Of a stretch of DNA of 16,297 bases, positions 7,532-14,606 are shown piece by piece (positions within the stretch are counted from its first letter, which is position 1; each line of letters begins with the position of its first letter). The translations under genes and the position numbers were made by a program. The notes beneath the pieces were generated by a model. That model ran no database searches. It had not been told where the DNA came from and saw only the letters and a program-made list of their open reading frames with translations. This stretch comes from Candidatus Thorarchaeota archaeon SMTZ1-83 (lineage in GTDB: Archaea; Asgardarchaeota; Thorarchaeia; Thorarchaeales; Thorarchaeaceae), in assembly GCA_001563325.1 (NCBI GenBank), contig LRSK01000215.1:1-16297 (forward strand). The letters run 5' to 3'.

Positions 7532-8611
7532 CTAGGGTGTTCGAATCTCATCAAACTTATCGAGCCATTGGTTTAAATTCGCGGCAATCTCAGCCCTTGG
7601 CAGAAGCTCATTCAACAGGCTGACCTCACTTGGGTGCAGCGCGTGGATGAATGCAGGATCGAGAGTAACATGACTTCTGACCGGGAACATCCAGTTGTTT
7701 GTGGCAATCAGTGACTGCACAGTTTCATTCAGACAATACTCGATGAAGAGCTTGCCCAGCTCTGGGTTTGGGCCATTCTTTACAAGACCCATCCCTTCAA
7801 CCTGCATCCACGCATAATGCTCGCCATCGTGGTAGATTGGGGCAATCCCTGTATCTGGTTCCCCACCATAGAAGTAGACCGAATAGGCCGGGTCTGTACC
7901 GTAGCTGTTGAGAATGTGCTTGGTTGGACCGTAATACCAAGCTTCCCATGCCTCTGACCACCCGGATTCGACATCAATGTACTCGTTGACGTCAATCCAC
8001 CATTCGGTCCAGTTCTGAAGCAGAAGCTTCTCGTAGACCGTGATTTCCGTCAGGAGGAACGCCAGTCCTGGACTACTCAGGTGAGGGTTCTCTGTGACGA
8101 GGGCACCTGCAAAGGTCGGGTCTGCCAGGTCTTGGAAGGTTAGGTTGAGTAACTGCGGGTACATCGCAGGACTCATTGAAGTCTTGTTGTAGATCAGCGT
8201 CACTAATCCAAAGTCAAACGGCGTGATATAGTGATCCGGGTCTAGAGCATTGATGAAAGACTGATTGACCACGTTCAGATTGGGCGGCTCAAATGGGGTC
8301 AAGAGGTCCGTCACCCCGGGTTCTAGGATGAGAATGTTGTCAATCCCAACCACGATGTCTGCGACCGGATTGGAGCTCTCAACTCCAAGGCGTGTAATGA
8401 TCCCCTTCGCGTCCGTCTGAAGTCTTTGAATGCTCACATTCACATCATATCTCTCTTCGAAGCCCCCAAACGCTCGACTGTCGATCGTGTCGGGATCATC
8501 ACCCCACACCATGAAGCTATCATAGGTGTAGACCATTAGGGTGGGTCTCTCTGCAGGCGGCGGGAGGCTTACAAAGACGATTCCTGCTACTCCTAAGGCG
8601 AGCACAATCAC
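7532..8611 (-). CDS. thiB: Thiamine-binding lipoprotein-like or membrane-anchored substrate-binding protein
   Basis: This 359-residue protein matches bacterial ThiB/TbpA segment by segment: LMVYTYDSF (25-33), ADIVVGIDNILI (84-95), PFDFGLVTLIYNK (131-143), ENPHLSSPGLAFLL (174-187), SGWSEAWEAWYYG (216-228), YAWMQVEGM (266-274) and NNWMFPVRS (305-313). The family captures thiamine, TMP and TPP outside the membrane and delivers them to ThiP. The N terminus is one hydrophobic stretch without a clear cleavage site, so it is probably a membrane anchor. GTG 8611 is the first start codon after an upstream in-frame stop. The conceptual sequence before it (YPVRRDPRTTIAAI) would give the positively charged n-region that a signal anchor normally has, so the true start may be non-canonical. 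It heads the thiBPQ operon, divergent from thiR. Confidence 0.9.
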   Translation of the reverse strand: MIVLALGVAGIVFVSLPPPAERPTLMVYTYDSFMVWGDDPDTIDSRAFGGFEERYDVNVSIQRLQTDAKGIITRLGVESSNPVADIVVGIDNILILEPGVTDLLTPFEPPNLNVVNQSFINALDPDHYITPFDFGLVTLIYNKTSMSPAMYPQLLNLTFQDLADPTFAGALVTENPHLSSPGLAFLLTEITVYEKLLLQNWTEWWIDVNEYIDVESGWSEAWEAWYYGPTKHILNSYGTDPAYSVYFYGGEPDTGIAPIYHDGEHYAWMQVEGMGLVKNGPNPELGKLFIEYCLNETVQSLIATNNWMFPVRSHVTLDPAFIHALHPSEVSLLNELLPRAEIAANLNQWLDKFDEIRTP

Positions 8612-8675
8612 AATGGCGGCAATTGTGGTCCTTGGGTCTCTTCTGACGGGATATTCTGACGTAGGTTACACCACC

Positions 8676-8684
8676 TTTATATCA
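8676..8684 (-). promoter_or_regulatory. TATA-like promoter element of the thiBPQ operon
   Basis: Read on the minus strand this is TGATATAAA. It lies about 65-75 bases upstream of the thiB GTG start. A transcript starting about 25 bases downstream would have a leader of roughly 40 bases. It directly abuts the palindrome at 8687-8709. Confidence 0.5.
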
Positions 8685-8686
8685 AA

Positions 8687-8709
8687 GTTATACAACATTG
8701 TTATAAAAC
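8687..8709. promoter_or_regulatory. Imperfect palindrome, candidate ThiR operator
   Basis: This 23-bp site is centred on base 8698. Nine of its eleven symmetric base pairs match, including an uninterrupted AACA-T-TGTT core (8694-8702) and outer GTT/AAC ends. It is the best symmetric element in the divergent region. It separates the thiB TATA-like element from the thiR side, and its right arm overlaps the thiR TATA-like element TTATAAAA (8701-8708). A dimer bound here could block thiR transcription directly and affect thiB from an upstream position. Being AT-rich, part of the symmetry could be due to promoter composition. Confidence 0.5.
8701..8708 (+). promoter_or_regulatory. TATA-like promoter element of thiR
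   Basis: TTATAAAA lies about 40 bases before ATG 8747, which places the likely transcript start near 8730 with a very short leader holding the Shine-Dalgarno site. It is embedded in the right arm of the palindrome, which is the expected geometry for autorepression. Confidence 0.5.
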
Positions 8710-8733
8710 CAATCCCTGATAAATAGCTTCCTC

Positions 8734-8740
8734 AGGAGTG
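8734..8740 (+). promoter_or_regulatory. Shine-Dalgarno site that sets the thiR start
   Basis: AGGAGTG lies 6 bases before ATG 8747. It favours that ATG over the in-frame GTG at 8738, which is part of the site itself. Confidence 0.6.
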
Positions 8741-8746
8741 ATAGAG

Positions 8747-9673
8747 ATGCGACCCCCCTGCGAGATGGTGCAGCGAGAGTTCCTTCCATATGTAAGGGCC
8801 TCCGTGGCATCTAGACTAAGAGAAGCGGGAATGTCCCAGAATGAAATTGCCCGCAAGCTGAACATAACACAGGCAGCTGTCAGCAAGTATCTGAGTCATG
8901 AAACCACTGAGGGGCAACTGGCTGACCACATCGGTGCACTCTCCGAGAAGCTAAGTGACATGATAATCGAGGGAAGCACCTTGGCAGATCTTATGGTAAG
9001 GGAGATCTGCTCCACTTGCATGTATCTTAGAATCGGATCGACAATCTGCATGATGCATAGGGAGAGAGTTCTCTCCCTTGGAGAACTCAGCTGTCAAATC
9101 TGCACGGGCCTTCTTGCGGGGAGTGAAGCTACTTTCACCGGTAGAGCAGAAATCCTTGGGGACATGCAAGAGGCCCTAGCAATGCTTGAAGAAGCTCCTG
9201 GAATCCGGAGGCTTATGCCACAGGTGCGACTCAATCTTGTAGCCTGTGATGAAACAGCAAATACCACCTCCGATGTTGCTGCTTTTCCTGGTCGAATAAC
9301 TCTAGTTGAGGACAAGGTTAAGGCATTGACAGCTCCACAGTTCGGTGCATCTCGACACACGGCAACGTTAGTACTCTGGGCGAAAAGTATCTGGCCAAGT
9401 GTACGTTCCTGTATCGGTATCAGTGGAAGGAGTGAGATTGTCGAAGCTGCCGAGCGTATGGGAACTCTCATTATTCGACTGAGAGAACCCACAAGCAATC
9501 CTGATGAGATATCAAAAGCCGCACATAAAGCAGCCAAGCTGATAGGTGCTGACGTTTCCACAGTCGCTGTTCACGTCCCAGGAGGTGTAGGCATTGAGCC
9601 AATTCTATACCTCTTCGGAACCTCGGCACCCTCTCTGGCTTCAACTTGTATCTCTCTGAGTGGCGAGCTCTGA
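8747..9673 (+). CDS. thiR: ThiR-type thiamine regulator: HTH domain fused to ThiN-like domain
   Basis: This 308-residue protein begins with a helix-turn-helix (about 29-50: MSQNEIARKLNITQAAVSKY). A middle region follows with five cysteines (C88, C91, C101, C116, C119). The C-terminal domain (about 155-300) resembles ThiN, the archaeal thiamine phosphate synthase: PGRI at 181-184, FGASRH at 199-204 and EPILYLFG at 284-291. Stand-alone HTH-ThiN proteins were described as ThiR, repressors of archaeal thiamine genes that sense thiamine phosphates. This function is assigned by that family layout plus the divergent thiBPQ operon and the palindrome between them. The GASRH motif associated with ligand or catalysis is kept, so residual enzyme activity cannot be excluded, but no ThiD partner is fused. 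The cysteine set could bind a metal. The start is ATG 8747, with AGGAGTG upstream. Confidence 0.87.
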   Translation: MRPPCEMVQREFLPYVRASVASRLREAGMSQNEIARKLNITQAAVSKYLSHETTEGQLADHIGALSEKLSDMIIEGSTLADLMVREICSTCMYLRIGSTICMMHRERVLSLGELSCQICTGLLAGSEATFTGRAEILGDMQEALAMLEEAPGIRRLMPQVRLNLVACDETANTTSDVAAFPGRITLVEDKVKALTAPQFGASRHTATLVLWAKSIWPSVRSCIGISGRSEIVEAAERMGTLIIRLREPTSNPDEISKAAHKAAKLIGADVSTVAVHVPGGVGIEPILYLFGTSAPSLASTCISLSGEL

Positions 9674-9744
9674 AGCCCTGTGATACACATCCTTATGTTT
9701 GTGGCCTAGGAACTAAGTCCTAACACTAGTACTGGGCGGCAGAC

Positions 9745-10590
9745 ATGGTCAAGATTAGACGAGGCACAATGAAGGACTGCAAGGACCTTCTCGAGGTGTA
9801 CATGGGCACGCGGTGGTCCGAAGGCTTCTCGACTGTAGAACAAGTGAAGAATGAGCACAGAGGAGTTGCCTTTGAACGTTGGGGCTGGCTAGTAGCGACG
9901 TTTCGAGGGAAGGTTGTAGGAGAGATCCTCTTCCGTGTTGAGCGCAACCCCGTGGCAGGCAAGTTGGGAATTATCCGCAGCCTCGGAGTTGATGTTCGGT
10001 TTCAGAAACGTGACATCGGCACCAAACTGACTCGTGCATCAGAGAAGGTGATGAAAGAGAAGAGAGTAGGAAGAATTGTGGCAACTACGCCACCTGAAGC
10101 CTACAACTATTGGATGAAGGTTGATTATCACAAACGCTACTGGGTCATGAGGATTGAAGCGAAGCCCGGTAGAATTCCAACCAAGCAATCAAAGAAGGTG
10201 AAAACGGTCGTAGTGTCGCCGACATCAGGTCTGCCAAAGAGCATGAGGTTCTCTAATATCGCATATCCGGGTGAACTGGCAGAGGTTGTCAGAGAGGTCG
10301 TCACGAGCAAAAAGCCTGGGATTCTTCTGGAGTACCATAGCGGTGACGCACTCGTGGGTGTTGGCGCAGTTGTGCTTGAAGGAAAGGCCGCCCGATTTGT
10401 CGCTGATACTACTGTAAAGGGTGAGGAGCATGCAGTGCTAGTAGTCTGTAGGACAGCGAAGGCCGCTTCCAAACTGAAGGCTGAAACAGTCTTCACTCTA
10501 GTCCCTCATGACAGACTATCCTGGTACTCGAGCTTCGTCAAATGGAAATCCGAGATGCACAGGGACTTCCCGGTCACAAGGCTGGCCTAG
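9745..10590 (+). CDS. GNAT-like acetyltransferase with extra C-terminal domain
   Basis: This 281-residue protein has an N-terminal GNAT-like fold (about 1-138). Strand and helix order and the WGWLVATFRGKVVGEILF segment (46-63) fit the family. The acetyl-CoA motif A is at about 79-100 (SLGVDVRFQKRDIGTKL). The usual Gln-x-x-Gly-x-Gly is degenerate: Asp90 takes the first glycine position, which may weaken cofactor binding. The C-terminal half (about 155-281) is a second alpha/beta region without a motif I can name; it could be a degenerate second GNAT repeat, since many archaeal GNATs are tandem. The substrate is unknown. The gene is 71 bases after thiR on the same strand and might be read with it, but no functional link to thiamine is visible. 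Its stop overlaps the convergent surface-protein stop. Confidence 0.7.
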   Translation: MVKIRRGTMKDCKDLLEVYMGTRWSEGFSTVEQVKNEHRGVAFERWGWLVATFRGKVVGEILFRVERNPVAGKLGIIRSLGVDVRFQKRDIGTKLTRASEKVMKEKRVGRIVATTPPEAYNYWMKVDYHKRYWVMRIEAKPGRIPTKQSKKVKTVVVSPTSGLPKSMRFSNIAYPGELAEVVREVVTSKKPGILLEYHSGDALVGVGAVVLEGKAARFVADTTVKGEEHAVLVVCRTAKAASKLKAETVFTLVPHDRLSWYSSFVKWKSEMHRDFPVTRLA

Positions 10591-12761
10591 CCTTCCATCT
10601 CCTCCGATTCTATTGCCATAGGAACCAACCAATTAGTGAAGATGAACGCTGCCCCAATTGCCCAGATACTGGCGAAATTGATGTGCCATAGGGCAAATGC
10701 GACTGAGTTGATTCCAAGCACTAGGAAGAGTCCAGCAACCACACCAATGAATAGAAGGTCCGCAATGAATACCGCCCTTATCTTGCCACCGCCCCGCCAT
10801 CTCCTGAGAGGAATTGCGAACCCAATCACAAGTACTACAGCAATACTGACAACTTCCTCCACTTTGATGTTGGCGAAACCGAAGACATCCTCCGCCTCTC
10901 CTGTTAGCCCTTCCTCTGTAGTGACCAAGACCCTCACTGTGTGCTCCCACTTGCTGTATGCGTTGGTGTCTATCTCAAAGTTGACCTCACCTACATCAAC
11001 TATGAGGCCTGCAAGAGCAGAAACCTCAACGTCGTCAATAAAGACAGTGAGATTCACGGTTTCCCAAGTACTCACGACCTCAACTGTGAAGGTTGTGACT
11101 CCCACGACCACATCTGTTGACGGACCTTCGAATGTGACTGTTGGAGCACCATGATTATCCACCACCAGAATGAGCCTGTACTCCCAAGAATATCCACCAG
11201 TACTGTATGCCCAGAATGTGACGTTGTGTTCACCCTCGTTATAGCCTGTGGTGTCAAAAGAGATTCGAGAATCACCAGCGGGAACGGTCACATTGTTCAA
11301 GTTTGGAACGAGGACGTCGTCCACATAGACGGATATCGTCACGTTGTCGTATGGTGTGTCGATTCTCAGATCGATACTCTGATTGCCCGATATCTCGTCG
11401 TAGTTCGTTACTCCTCTTACATAGAACCTGACATGGTCCAGGAAGTACAGCTGTCGAGAGGCTGAACCCTCAAGTCCCTCTGCTGTCTTGACATGAGCCG
11501 TTACAACGTGCAGACCGTTTTCGTATCTACTTCCATTGATGTTGTAGAATCCGACTCCTGCAGAAACAGCTTTATTGTTGTATTCTGATGTCGCAATGCC
11601 ATCAACACTGATAGTGAGATTCGCAGTACCATATCCTGAGGTGATGTTGAGTTCCAGTGCCTGGACTCCTGTGAAGGTTGCATCCAAGGCAGGTGAAAGG
11701 ATGACCACAGTTGGAGCTCCGTAGTTGTTGACGACGAACTCGTAGTAGTAGGATATTGTCTCTGAATTGTACCAGAGGAGTACTGTGAAGTTGTTAAGTC
11801 CTTCATCGAGGAGCAGGGTGTCGAGGGTCAGGTCGTGCACTCCATAGGGGAACAAAGTTTCGTTATACTGATTGTACTCAATGACGTCGTCCACAAATAG
11901 AGTGAGGTTCACTGCTGCGTAGTCTGAGGCGATCTCCACGGTCAGATTGAAGACACCCGACACTTGGCTTTGGTTCGTCGGTGATATCAGTGTCAGAGAG
12001 ATTGGTTGTCCATCGTTGTCCACCAGAAACTCAAGATGATACAGATGAGTTTCCTGTACATTGACAACAGCATACTCAAACACGAGCGTGAAATTCAGCC
12101 ATCCTTCTCTAAGAGTCATCGTATCGACGTCTATTGTCTGGCTTTCAGCAACAATCGAAGTCACGTTGTAAGAAGGGTATGCGACGCCATCCACCAATAG
12201 TGTGAAGTTTACGAAGTCAAAGTCCGATGTTATGTTGAGATCCAGGTTGGCAGTATCGACCAAGGTGCTCTCATTGGCCGGAGTCAGGAGGTCTACCTCA
12301 AAGTTGGGAAGACTATTGTCTACAAAGTAGACTAGATAGATGGTCTCTTTCTCATCCCAAGTCATATTCTCGTATTCGAAAAGTATTGTGAAATTGAGAT
12401 TGCCCTCAGCTAGACCAGTCGTGTTTACGGTGAGATCCTGATTGCCAACGCTAAGTGGTGTCTTGTTATATGCAGAGTAGATTGAGTTGTCAATGAACAG
12501 GGTCGTGTTCAGAGTTCCAAAATCAGATGTTATGTCTAGTGTGATGTTGAATTCGCCAGACACTCCACTCCGGTTCGTGGGGCTGATAAGGCTCAGAGAG
12601 ATGTTCTGGGAGTCGAATCCGGCGGGCATCATGGAGTGTGATGTGTCCAGTTTGGCTCTGTAGTCGAAGCTAGTTGTCATTGCGAGCGGTTGAATCTGAA
12701 ATACTCCTGCCAAGATGATGGTGAGGAGTAGCATAGGTAGGAGTCTTCTTGTTGACCTCAT
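10587..12761 (-). CDS. Large cell-surface protein with six Ig-like repeats and three C-terminal membrane helices
   Basis: This 724-residue protein starts MRSTRRLLPM at ATG 12761, with GGAAGG just upstream. Longer frames to 13013 cross the promoter region. A signal peptide ends near residue 27. Six tandem repeats of about 97 residues follow (about 53, 153, 253, 349, 446 and 540 onward). Each runs roughly (I/L)SPTN-x-S, hydrophobic strand, VNLTLFVDD or similar, a Tyr-Asn turn, EG-x-x-N(F/V)T, and VVDN. This is an Ig or bacterial-Ig-like extracellular beta-sandwich layout. More than twenty Asn-x-Ser/Thr sequons are present, as expected for an N-glycosylated archaeal surface protein. Membrane helices lie near 635-652, 661-684 and 686-712, with a basic loop (RRWRGGGKIR) between the first two. 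The ligand is unknown; adhesion or an envelope role is inference. Confidence 0.85.
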   Translation of the reverse strand: MRSTRRLLPMLLLTIILAGVFQIQPLAMTTSFDYRAKLDTSHSMMPAGFDSQNISLSLISPTNRSGVSGEFNITLDITSDFGTLNTTLFIDNSIYSAYNKTPLSVGNQDLTVNTTGLAEGNLNFTILFEYENMTWDEKETIYLVYFVDNSLPNFEVDLLTPANESTLVDTANLDLNITSDFDFVNFTLLVDGVAYPSYNVTSIVAESQTIDVDTMTLREGWLNFTLVFEYAVVNVQETHLYHLEFLVDNDGQPISLTLISPTNQSQVSGVFNLTVEIASDYAAVNLTLFVDDVIEYNQYNETLFPYGVHDLTLDTLLLDEGLNNFTVLLWYNSETISYYYEFVVNNYGAPTVVILSPALDATFTGVQALELNITSGYGTANLTISVDGIATSEYNNKAVSAGVGFYNINGSRYENGLHVVTAHVKTAEGLEGSASRQLYFLDHVRFYVRGVTNYDEISGNQSIDLRIDTPYDNVTISVYVDDVLVPNLNNVTVPAGDSRISFDTTGYNEGEHNVTFWAYSTGGYSWEYRLILVVDNHGAPTVTFEGPSTDVVVGVTTFTVEVVSTWETVNLTVFIDDVEVSALAGLIVDVGEVNFEIDTNAYSKWEHTVRVLVTTEEGLTGEAEDVFGFANIKVEEVVSIAVVLVIGFAIPLRRWRGGGKIRAVFIADLLFIGVVAGLFLVLGINSVAFALWHINFASIWAIGAAFIFTNWLVPMAIESEEMEG

Positions 12762-12822
12762 TCTCGAGCCTTCCTGATACCCAGTGACCAGTAGGTCAGG
12801 CTGGGGCGACAGGAATGACCCC

Positions 12823-12833
12823 GTTTTTAAAGC
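12823..12833 (-). promoter_or_regulatory. TATA-like promoter element of the surface protein gene
   Basis: GCTTTAAAAAC on the minus strand lies about 65 bases before ATG 12761 and would give a leader of roughly 40 bases. The rest of the 226-base divergent gap (12762-12987) also holds TTATATT at 12888-12894 on the plus strand, a possible promoter for the activase gene about 95 bases from its ATG. Confidence 0.45.
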
Positions 12834-12987
12834 TAGCGCCAGTAGTATATTCGTACTCGTGTCATGATAGTATTGTTTCAATCGGCTTATATTGCCCATT
12901 GAGAGGGACAAGATGACACGCCTTCTTCGCACATGTTGACGGAGAGCTACAAGGGTAATTGACCAAGAGGACTGGGCACGGTTTCGA

Positions 12988-13965
12988 ATGATGCAAAGCG
13001 GACTCATAACCAATATTCAAAGGTGCTCCACTGAGGATGGCCCCGGGATTAGAACGACCGTGTTTTTCAAGGGGTGCCCGCTCAGTTGCACGTGGTGTCA
13101 TAACATCGAAACAATAGATCCGGAACCACGAACTGTATGGTATTCATCAAAGTGCATTGGCGACAAGGCATGCATAGAGGCATGCCCAGAGGGTGCACTA
13201 AATCTAACATCAGACGGCATGGAGATAGACCACGATCTGTGTACGACTTGCGGTTTTTGTGAAGAAGCGTGTCCCACTGGTGCTATCAAGGTCATGGGTA
13301 AAGAGTGGAGTTCCGAGGCGCTTGTGGAGGAACTCCTTCGGGACAAGGTGTTCTTCACGACATCTGGGGGGGGTGTGACACTCTCAGGTGGCGAGCCAAC
13401 ATATCAGGCCGATTTCATGATTGAAGTGGCGAAAGGTCTCAGAGGGCACGACGTAGATGTTGCCCTGGATACCTGCGGTTACTGTAGCGAGGCTGTCCTA
13501 GAGCGTGCTCTATCCGTCGTGAGCATGATTCTCTTCGACCTCAAAGTAATGGATCCAGACAAACACCTTGAATACACAGGCGTGCCCCTGGACCTTGTCC
13601 TGAGCAATGCACGACTTGTGAATGGAAGCGGACTTCCCATCTGGGTTCGTACACCAGTCATCCCTAGCTATACCGACAGCGAGGACAACATCAAAGCGAT
13701 TTCAAGGTTTATCAAGAAGAACATGCCGAACGCAAAAAGGTTCCATCTACTTGCATTCAACAAGATGTGCATAGACAAGTACGCTCTTCTCGGACTTGAG
13801 TATCCGCTGAAGGACGCAGACCTCATCTCTGACAGCGAAATGGAGCGTCTGGCGCAGGTCGCAAGAGAAGAAGGCCTCTCGGAAGTTGTCTGGTCTGGAA
13901 TGACCAAGAGAGGTGGCAAAGGACTCGTCAAAGATGACAGTCGGGAGGACACTCCCTGTAATTAG
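12988..13965 (+). CDS. Glycyl-radical-enzyme activating enzyme (radical SAM, ferredoxin-like insert)
   Basis: This 325-residue protein carries the radical SAM triad C30-x3-C34-x2-C37, the SAM-binding SGGEP (133-137), and the activase signatures ALDTCGY (159-165), FDLKVMD..H..YTG (183-198) and RTPVIPSYTD (221-230). A ferredoxin-like insert lies at about 52-100. Its second set, C85, C88, C91, C95, is complete. Its first set reads C56, D59, C62, C66, with Asp where cysteine is usual. These enzymes use SAM to make a 5'-deoxyadenosyl radical that places a glycyl radical on a partner enzyme under strict anoxia. The insert type is shared by activases of diverse glycyl radical enzymes, so the partner cannot be named, and none is encoded in this window. 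The start is ATG 12988 or 12991; an in-frame stop lies just upstream. Confidence 0.9.
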   Translation: MMQSGLITNIQRCSTEDGPGIRTTVFFKGCPLSCTWCHNIETIDPEPRTVWYSSKCIGDKACIEACPEGALNLTSDGMEIDHDLCTTCGFCEEACPTGAIKVMGKEWSSEALVEELLRDKVFFTTSGGGVTLSGGEPTYQADFMIEVAKGLRGHDVDVALDTCGYCSEAVLERALSVVSMILFDLKVMDPDKHLEYTGVPLDLVLSNARLVNGSGLPIWVRTPVIPSYTDSEDNIKAISRFIKKNMPNAKRFHLLAFNKMCIDKYALLGLEYPLKDADLISDSEMERLAQVAREEGLSEVVWSGMTKRGGKGLVKDDSREDTPCN

Positions 13966-14035
13966 GGTGGACATTCAGTTATGACGGGAGTAGGACGGTC
14001 CTCAATCAGACCAGAACCCTTTTTGTCCAATTAGG

Positions 14036-14476
14036 TTGCACTTTCGCATTGATGAAGGAATCTGGCTGCCAACCTTTGATGCGAATAGTAGTGTGCCTGA
14101 TTGGGTCAATTGGATTCAAAGTACAACTCATAGCCGCGACGTAATGCTTGTGGCCGAGATAGAGGATGAGTACGTTGGTCACTTGACTCTCCAGACTGAG
14201 GAATGGATGGCATCACAACATGTGGCGAGGCTGGGGATTATCGTGGTCAAGTCGCAGAGAGGAATTGGTGTCGGACGCGCACTGATGGAGGCCGCAGAAG
14301 ACGCGGGAGTGGATGCAGAATACGAGAAGATAATCCTAAGCACATTCAGGGACAATCAGATTGCAATCTCTATGTATCATTCAATGGGCTATAGAGAGGT
14401 GGGAGTTCGTGAACGCCACTTTGCGATGCCTCAGGGTTACGTTGATGAAGTGCTATTTGAGAAATGGATTGCATAG
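14036..14476 (+). CDS. GNAT family N-acetyltransferase
   Basis: This 146-residue protein has a complete single GNAT domain: first strand, VMLVAEIEDEYVGHLTL (36-52), acetyl-CoA motif A with QRGIGVGRALM (74-84), then FRDNQIAISMYHSMGYREVG, the usual motif B with its Tyr and the beta-bulge region. It acetylates an unknown amine; RimI-like and small-molecule acetyltransferases share this profile. The start is TTG 14036. The frame is open upstream to a stop at 13991 but has no ATG or GTG there, so a non-ATG start is needed. A T-rich CCCTTTTTG about 15-20 bases upstream could be a promoter element of a leaderless message. It lies 70 bases after the activase gene on the same strand, with no visible functional tie. 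Confidence 0.82.
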   Translation: MHFRIDEGIWLPTFDANSSVPDWVNWIQSTTHSRDVMLVAEIEDEYVGHLTLQTEEWMASQHVARLGIIVVKSQRGIGVGRALMEAAEDAGVDAEYEKIILSTFRDNQIAISMYHSMGYREVGVRERHFAMPQGYVDEVLFEKWIA

Positions 14477-14535
14477 AAACACGGACTCCTAGACCGGTGC
14501 AAGACAACTATCACTCAATCTTCTTGGTGCCCAAG

Positions 14536-14544
14536 TTCTATATG
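14536..14544 (+). promoter_or_regulatory. TATA-like element before the ACT regulator gene
   Basis: TTCTATATG lies about 65 bases before ATG 14607, in the 130-base gap after the GNAT gene. I see no other feature in that gap. The short open frame crossing it has no family-like sequence. Confidence 0.35.
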
Positions 14545-14606
14545 GGAGGAATCCTAACAGGAGAGAAGAATGTTTCAATACTGACTCAGCCATGGTGGAC
14601 TGCGGA

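Noticed and set aside
4810..8611. Iron(III) or molybdate transporter as the identity of the ABC operon
   Set aside because: The permease and ATPase alone would allow it, but the binding protein matches ThiB in many specific segments and the divergent regulator has a ThiN-like domain.
8612..8746. TPP riboswitch upstream of thiB or thiR
   Set aside because: The leaders are too short, and I see no THI-box conserved segments. Control by ThiR protein explains the layout.
9094..9561. Minus-strand frame of 155 residues inside thiR
   Set aside because: It is a shadow of the well-supported thiR gene, with serine/arginine-rich, non-family-like sequence.
10587..12761. DNA-level tandem repeat in the surface protein gene
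   Set aside because: The repeats are recognisable only at protein level. The DNA has diverged, so there is no recent duplication array.
12762..13013. N-terminal extension of the surface protein to 13013
   Set aside because: It would overlap the start of the divergent activase gene and bury the signal peptide internally. ATG 12761 has a Shine-Dalgarno site and an immediate signal peptide.
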